From CAKRHR01 sp964423195 (lineage in GTDB: Bacteria; Bacillota; Clostridia; Lachnospirales; Lachnospiraceae): a DNA stretch of 7,084 nt. Positions within the stretch are counted from its first letter, which is position 1; each line of letters opens with the position of its first letter. Shown piece by piece: positions 5,424 to 7,084 of this stretch. The translations under genes and the position numbers were made by a program. The stretch is from contig CAYRDY010000101.1 in the NCBI GenBank assembly GCA_964423195.1, positions 1 through 7,084 of the forward strand, written 5' to 3'. The notes under the pieces were generated by a model. The model had not been told where the DNA came from, ran no database searches, and was given only the letters and a program-made list of their open reading frames with translations.

Positions 5424-6776
5424 CTATTCGGCCAATGCCGCCTTGATCATGATCGCGCATTCCACACGTTTGCGCATCATCTCACAGCCGATATCATAAG
5501 CGTCATTGATGTCATGATGAAAATGATAGGCATTCGCCGCACAGCCCCCGCTGCAGTAAAATCTGGCAAAACATCGGCTGCATTTCTCCTTCGTATAGAC
5601 ATTGCAGGCTTTAAACGCGTCGCGGATATCCGTGCGCGTCACGCCGTCGCGCACATTGCCCATCAAAAACGCTTCCTCACCGACAAACTGATGGCACGGG
5701 TAGAGATCACCCCATGGCGTCACCGCCAGATACTCTGTCCCCGACCCGCAGCCGGACAAGCGTTTGGCCACGCAGGGGCCGCCGCTTAAATCGATCATAA
5801 AATGGAAAAAGTTGAAACCTCTGCCCTCTCTCTCCCTGCGCACCATCTCCGCGGCAAGCCTGTCATACTCGTCAAAAATCCGCGGCAGGTCATCGGCCGT
5901 GATCGCGTAAGGCGCGTCCGCGGGCGCCACCACCGGCTCCACGGAAATCTGCTCAAAGCCGTAATCCGCGAGGCTCAGGACATCCTCCGCGAAATCTGTA
6001 TTTTCATGGGTAAAAGTTCCGCGTACATAGTAACGCTTTTGGCCTCTTGACTCTGCCAGCTTTAAAAACTTCGGCATCACCAGGTCATAGCTGCCCCTTC
6101 CGCCGCGAAACGGCCGCATCCGGTCGTGGACTTCCCTGCGTCCATCCGTGCTCAGGACGACATTGTCCATTTCCCGATTGATAAAATCCATCACTTCGTC
6201 ATCCAGCAATACGCCGTTCGTCGTCAGCGTGAACCGGAAATGCTTGTCATGAATCTTCTCCTGTTCGCGCCCGTAGGCCACGAGCTGACGGACCACCTCA
6301 AAATTCATCAGCGGCTCGCCGCCAAAAAAGTCAACTTCGAGATTGTGCCGATTGCCGGAATTCGCGATCAGAAAATCCAGAGCCGCCTTCCCGACCTCAA
6401 AACTCATCAGCGCCCTGCGCCCGTGATACTCGCCCTCCCCGGCAAAACAGTACCGACAGGCCAGGTTGCAGTCGTGGGCGATATGCAGGCACAGCGCCTT
6501 GACCACCGTCGGCCGCTTCTGAAACTCAAATATATAGTCCTTATAGATATCCTCCGAAAAAAGCGTCCCGTCCCTGACAAGACACCCGATCTCGTCATAG
6601 GCCTCGGCAATGTCCGCCGCCGCATATGTCCCGCAGAGGCGGTCACGGATCTGCGCCTCCGTGTGGTCCTGATAGAGTGGGATCATCTCATAGACGAGAT
6701 CATCGACCACATGGACGGAACCGCTCTCAACATCCAGAACGATGTTGTAACCGTTATTTTTATACTGGTGAACCAC
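5424..6776 (-). CDS. scfB: SCIFF peptide maturase, radical SAM/SPASM thioether-forming enzyme
   Basis: Iron-sulfur radical SAM enzyme that cross-links cysteines of the SCIFF precursor to nearby residues through thioethers (ranthipeptide chemistry, as in the CteA/CteB pair). The 450-residue product has an N-terminal peptide-recognition region (about 1-90), the SAM-cluster motif CNLACRYC (Cys103, Cys107, Cys110), FGGEP (151-155), and a SPASM domain with many cysteines: 335, 343, 361, 391, 399, 402, 408, 412, 431 and 440. All clusters expected of the family have enough ligands. The start is a GTG at 6776 giving MVHQYKNNGYNIVLD. AAAGGAG (6792-6786) lies 9 nt upstream, and family members begin this way. 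An in-frame ATG at 6944 exists but would make the leader hairpins coding. It lies 198 nt after scfA and 23 nt before secDF. No peptidase or exporter gene is visible nearby. Identification is confident. Confidence 0.96.
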   Translation of the reverse strand: MVHQYKNNGYNIVLDVESGSVHVVDDLVYEMIPLYQDHTEAQIRDRLCGTYAAADIAEAYDEIGCLVRDGTLFSEDIYKDYIFEFQKRPTVVKALCLHIAHDCNLACRYCFAGEGEYHGRRALMSFEVGKAALDFLIANSGNRHNLEVDFFGGEPLMNFEVVRQLVAYGREQEKIHDKHFRFTLTTNGVLLDDEVMDFINREMDNVVLSTDGRREVHDRMRPFRGGRGSYDLVMPKFLKLAESRGQKRYYVRGTFTHENTDFAEDVLSLADYGFEQISVEPVVAPADAPYAITADDLPRIFDEYDRLAAEMVRREREGRGFNFFHFMIDLSGGPCVAKRLSGCGSGTEYLAVTPWGDLYPCHQFVGEEAFLMGNVRDGVTRTDIRDAFKACNVYTKEKCSRCFARFYCSGGCAANAYHFHHDINDAYDIGCEMMRKRVECAIMIKAALAE

Positions 6777-6785
6777 TAAAAAATG

Positions 6786-6792
6786 CTCCTTT
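6786..6792 (-). promoter_or_regulatory. Ribosome binding site that fixes the GTG start of scfB
   Basis: AAAGGAG on the minus strand is a near-perfect Shine-Dalgarno sequence, 9 nt before GTG at 6776-6774. No other start codon in the frame has a comparable site, which decides the start against the longer upstream frame. Confidence 0.85.
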
Positions 6793-6799
6793 ATCTGAA

Positions 6800-6830
6800 G
6801 GGATCCCGTACGATCAACTCCGGGATTCCC
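6800..6830. repeat. Bulged inverted repeat just upstream of the scfB ribosome binding site
   Basis: GGGATCCCG (6800-6808) can pair with CGGGATTCCC (6821-6830) through 9 bp with one bulged base and a 12-nt loop. It ends about 8 nt before the Shine-Dalgarno in transcription order. It has no T-run. It may shape the leader of the scfB message; each arm is also partly self-complementary, so alternative folds exist. Confidence 0.4.
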
Positions 6831-6845
6831 GCTCACGCACATTAA

Positions 6846-6871
6846 TAAGCAGCGACGAAAGCCGCTGCTTA
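6846..6871 (-). terminator. Terminator-like hairpin in the scfA-scfB spacer
   Basis: TAAGCAGCG (6871-6863 as its complement) and CGCTGCTTA form a perfect 9-bp stem, and two further pairs inside close a UUUC loop, giving about 11 bp. On the minus strand the stem is followed by TTAATG-type sequence with a weak T-run, so termination would be partial at best. It may act as an attenuator or mRNA-stabilising element. Confidence 0.5.
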
Positions 6872-6916
6872 CTTTCTGAACTTCCATGCGCCGCGTGCGC
6901 ACATGACTGCCACGGG

Positions 6917-6967
6917 TAAAAGCCGATGGCCCGGTGCTGTGCACGCCCGCAGCCGCCGGATCTTTTA
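6917..6967 (-). terminator. A-tract/T-tract hairpin immediately after the SCIFF precursor gene
   Basis: Starting 7 nt after the scfA stop codon, the minus strand reads TAAAAG (6967-6962), a 2-nt bulge, CCGGCGGC (6959-6952), a 21-nt central part that itself contains a GTGC-ACA-GCAC hairpin, GCCATCGG (6930-6923) and CTTTTA (6922-6917). The 6-bp outer arms are perfect, and the 8-bp inner arms pair with one G-U and one mismatch. The T-run falls at the 3' end as in an intrinsic terminator, and the A-tract makes it symmetrical. Partial termination here would let precursor mRNA exceed maturase mRNA. Confidence 0.6.
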
Positions 6968-6974
6968 CAGTAGG

Positions 6975-7084
6975 CTATTTATGATTCTCGCAAGACTGAT
7001 TGCCGACAGTGCAGGATGTCTTGCAGGCCGACTGACATGATGTCTGGCACTCGCCGCATCCGCCCTTGGCCATTGAATTCTTTA
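6975..7084 (-). CDS. scfA: SCIFF ranthipeptide precursor (six cysteines in forty-five), N-terminus cut by window edge
   Basis: Ribosomally made precursor peptide that ScfB modifies. The frame, too short for ordinary gene calling, ends at TAG (6977-6975). Its last 35 residues contain GGCGECQTSCQSACKTSC, then TVGNQSCENHK. The six cysteines follow the SCIFF spacing exactly (C-x2-C-x3-C-x3-C-x3-C-x6-C). In the studied CteA/CteB pair the cross-link joins the Cys and Thr of a CKTSCT segment, as I recall; that segment is intact here, so the same link is a reasonable inference. An internal ATG at 7073 (MAKGGCGEC) has no Shine-Dalgarno in the few bases visible and would lack the leader, so the real start is probably beyond 7084. 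The first two bases (7084-7083) belong to a split codon. The gene sits directly upstream of its maturase. Confidence 0.95.
   Translation of the reverse strand, partial: KNSMAKGGCGECQTSCQSACKTSCTVGNQSCENHK

Noticed and set aside
5401..5460. SecDF start at 5460, overlapping the end of scfB
   Set aside because: It adds 20 charged residues before the first membrane span with no supporting ribosome binding site; the ATG at 5400 fits the usual SecD N-terminus.
6785..6820. Promoter for scfB with TTGATC and GATAAA
   Set aside because: The -10 element abuts the AAAGGAG ribosome binding site, so the transcript would lack it.
6777..6944. N-terminal extension of scfB from an in-frame ATG at 6944
   Set aside because: It would translate through the second spacer hairpin, has no good Shine-Dalgarno, and family members start at the position of the GTG at 6776, which has AAAGGAG 9 nt upstream.

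Overview
The window reads as a stretch of a Clostridia (Bacillota) chromosome, most likely a moderately GC-rich Lachnospiraceae-type anaerobe. This rests on the gene set and order, which on the minus strand run scfA - scfB - secDF - recJ - apt. SCIFF ranthipeptide genes beside secDF/recJ/apt are a hallmark of Clostridia, and a SecD-SecF fusion fits that group. The assignment to family level is inference. Every supported gene is on the minus strand, so transcription runs from the right edge (7084) to the left edge (1).

Layout in transcription order. At 7084-6975 is the 3' part of the SCIFF precursor peptide gene, cut by the window edge. A 198-nt gap follows, holding two terminator-like hairpins (6967-6917 and 6871-6846) and a third inverted repeat near the next ribosome binding site. 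The radical SAM/SPASM maturase scfB (6776-5424) starts at a GTG. Twenty-three bases later comes secDF (5400-3073), a fused membrane export motor subunit with an unusual acidic Ser/Asp/Glu-rich insert. The 297-nt gap between secDF and recJ is non-coding. It holds two hairpins just after secDF, a short hairpin, three exact-length 31-bp tandem repeats and a 16-bp inverted repeat just upstream of recJ. recJ (2775-988) and apt (902-378) follow, and a good intrinsic terminator at 290-260 closes the unit. A promoter-like sequence and a strong ribosome binding site then lead into a truncated, unidentified gene that starts at 72 and runs off the left edge.

How the parts relate: ScfA and ScfB form a ribosomally made, post-translationally cross-linked peptide system in which ScfB installs Cys thioether links in ScfA. 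SecDF supports Sec protein export. RecJ is a single-strand-specific 5'-3' exonuclease for DNA repair, and Apt salvages adenine. The last three are housekeeping genes whose proximity to the SCIFF genes is a conserved clostridial arrangement, not evidence of a shared pathway. No completely new multi-gene system is evident. The most interesting material is non-coding: the likely attenuation structures between precursor and maturase, the repeat-bearing secDF-recJ spacer, and the repeat-built acidic insert in SecDF.
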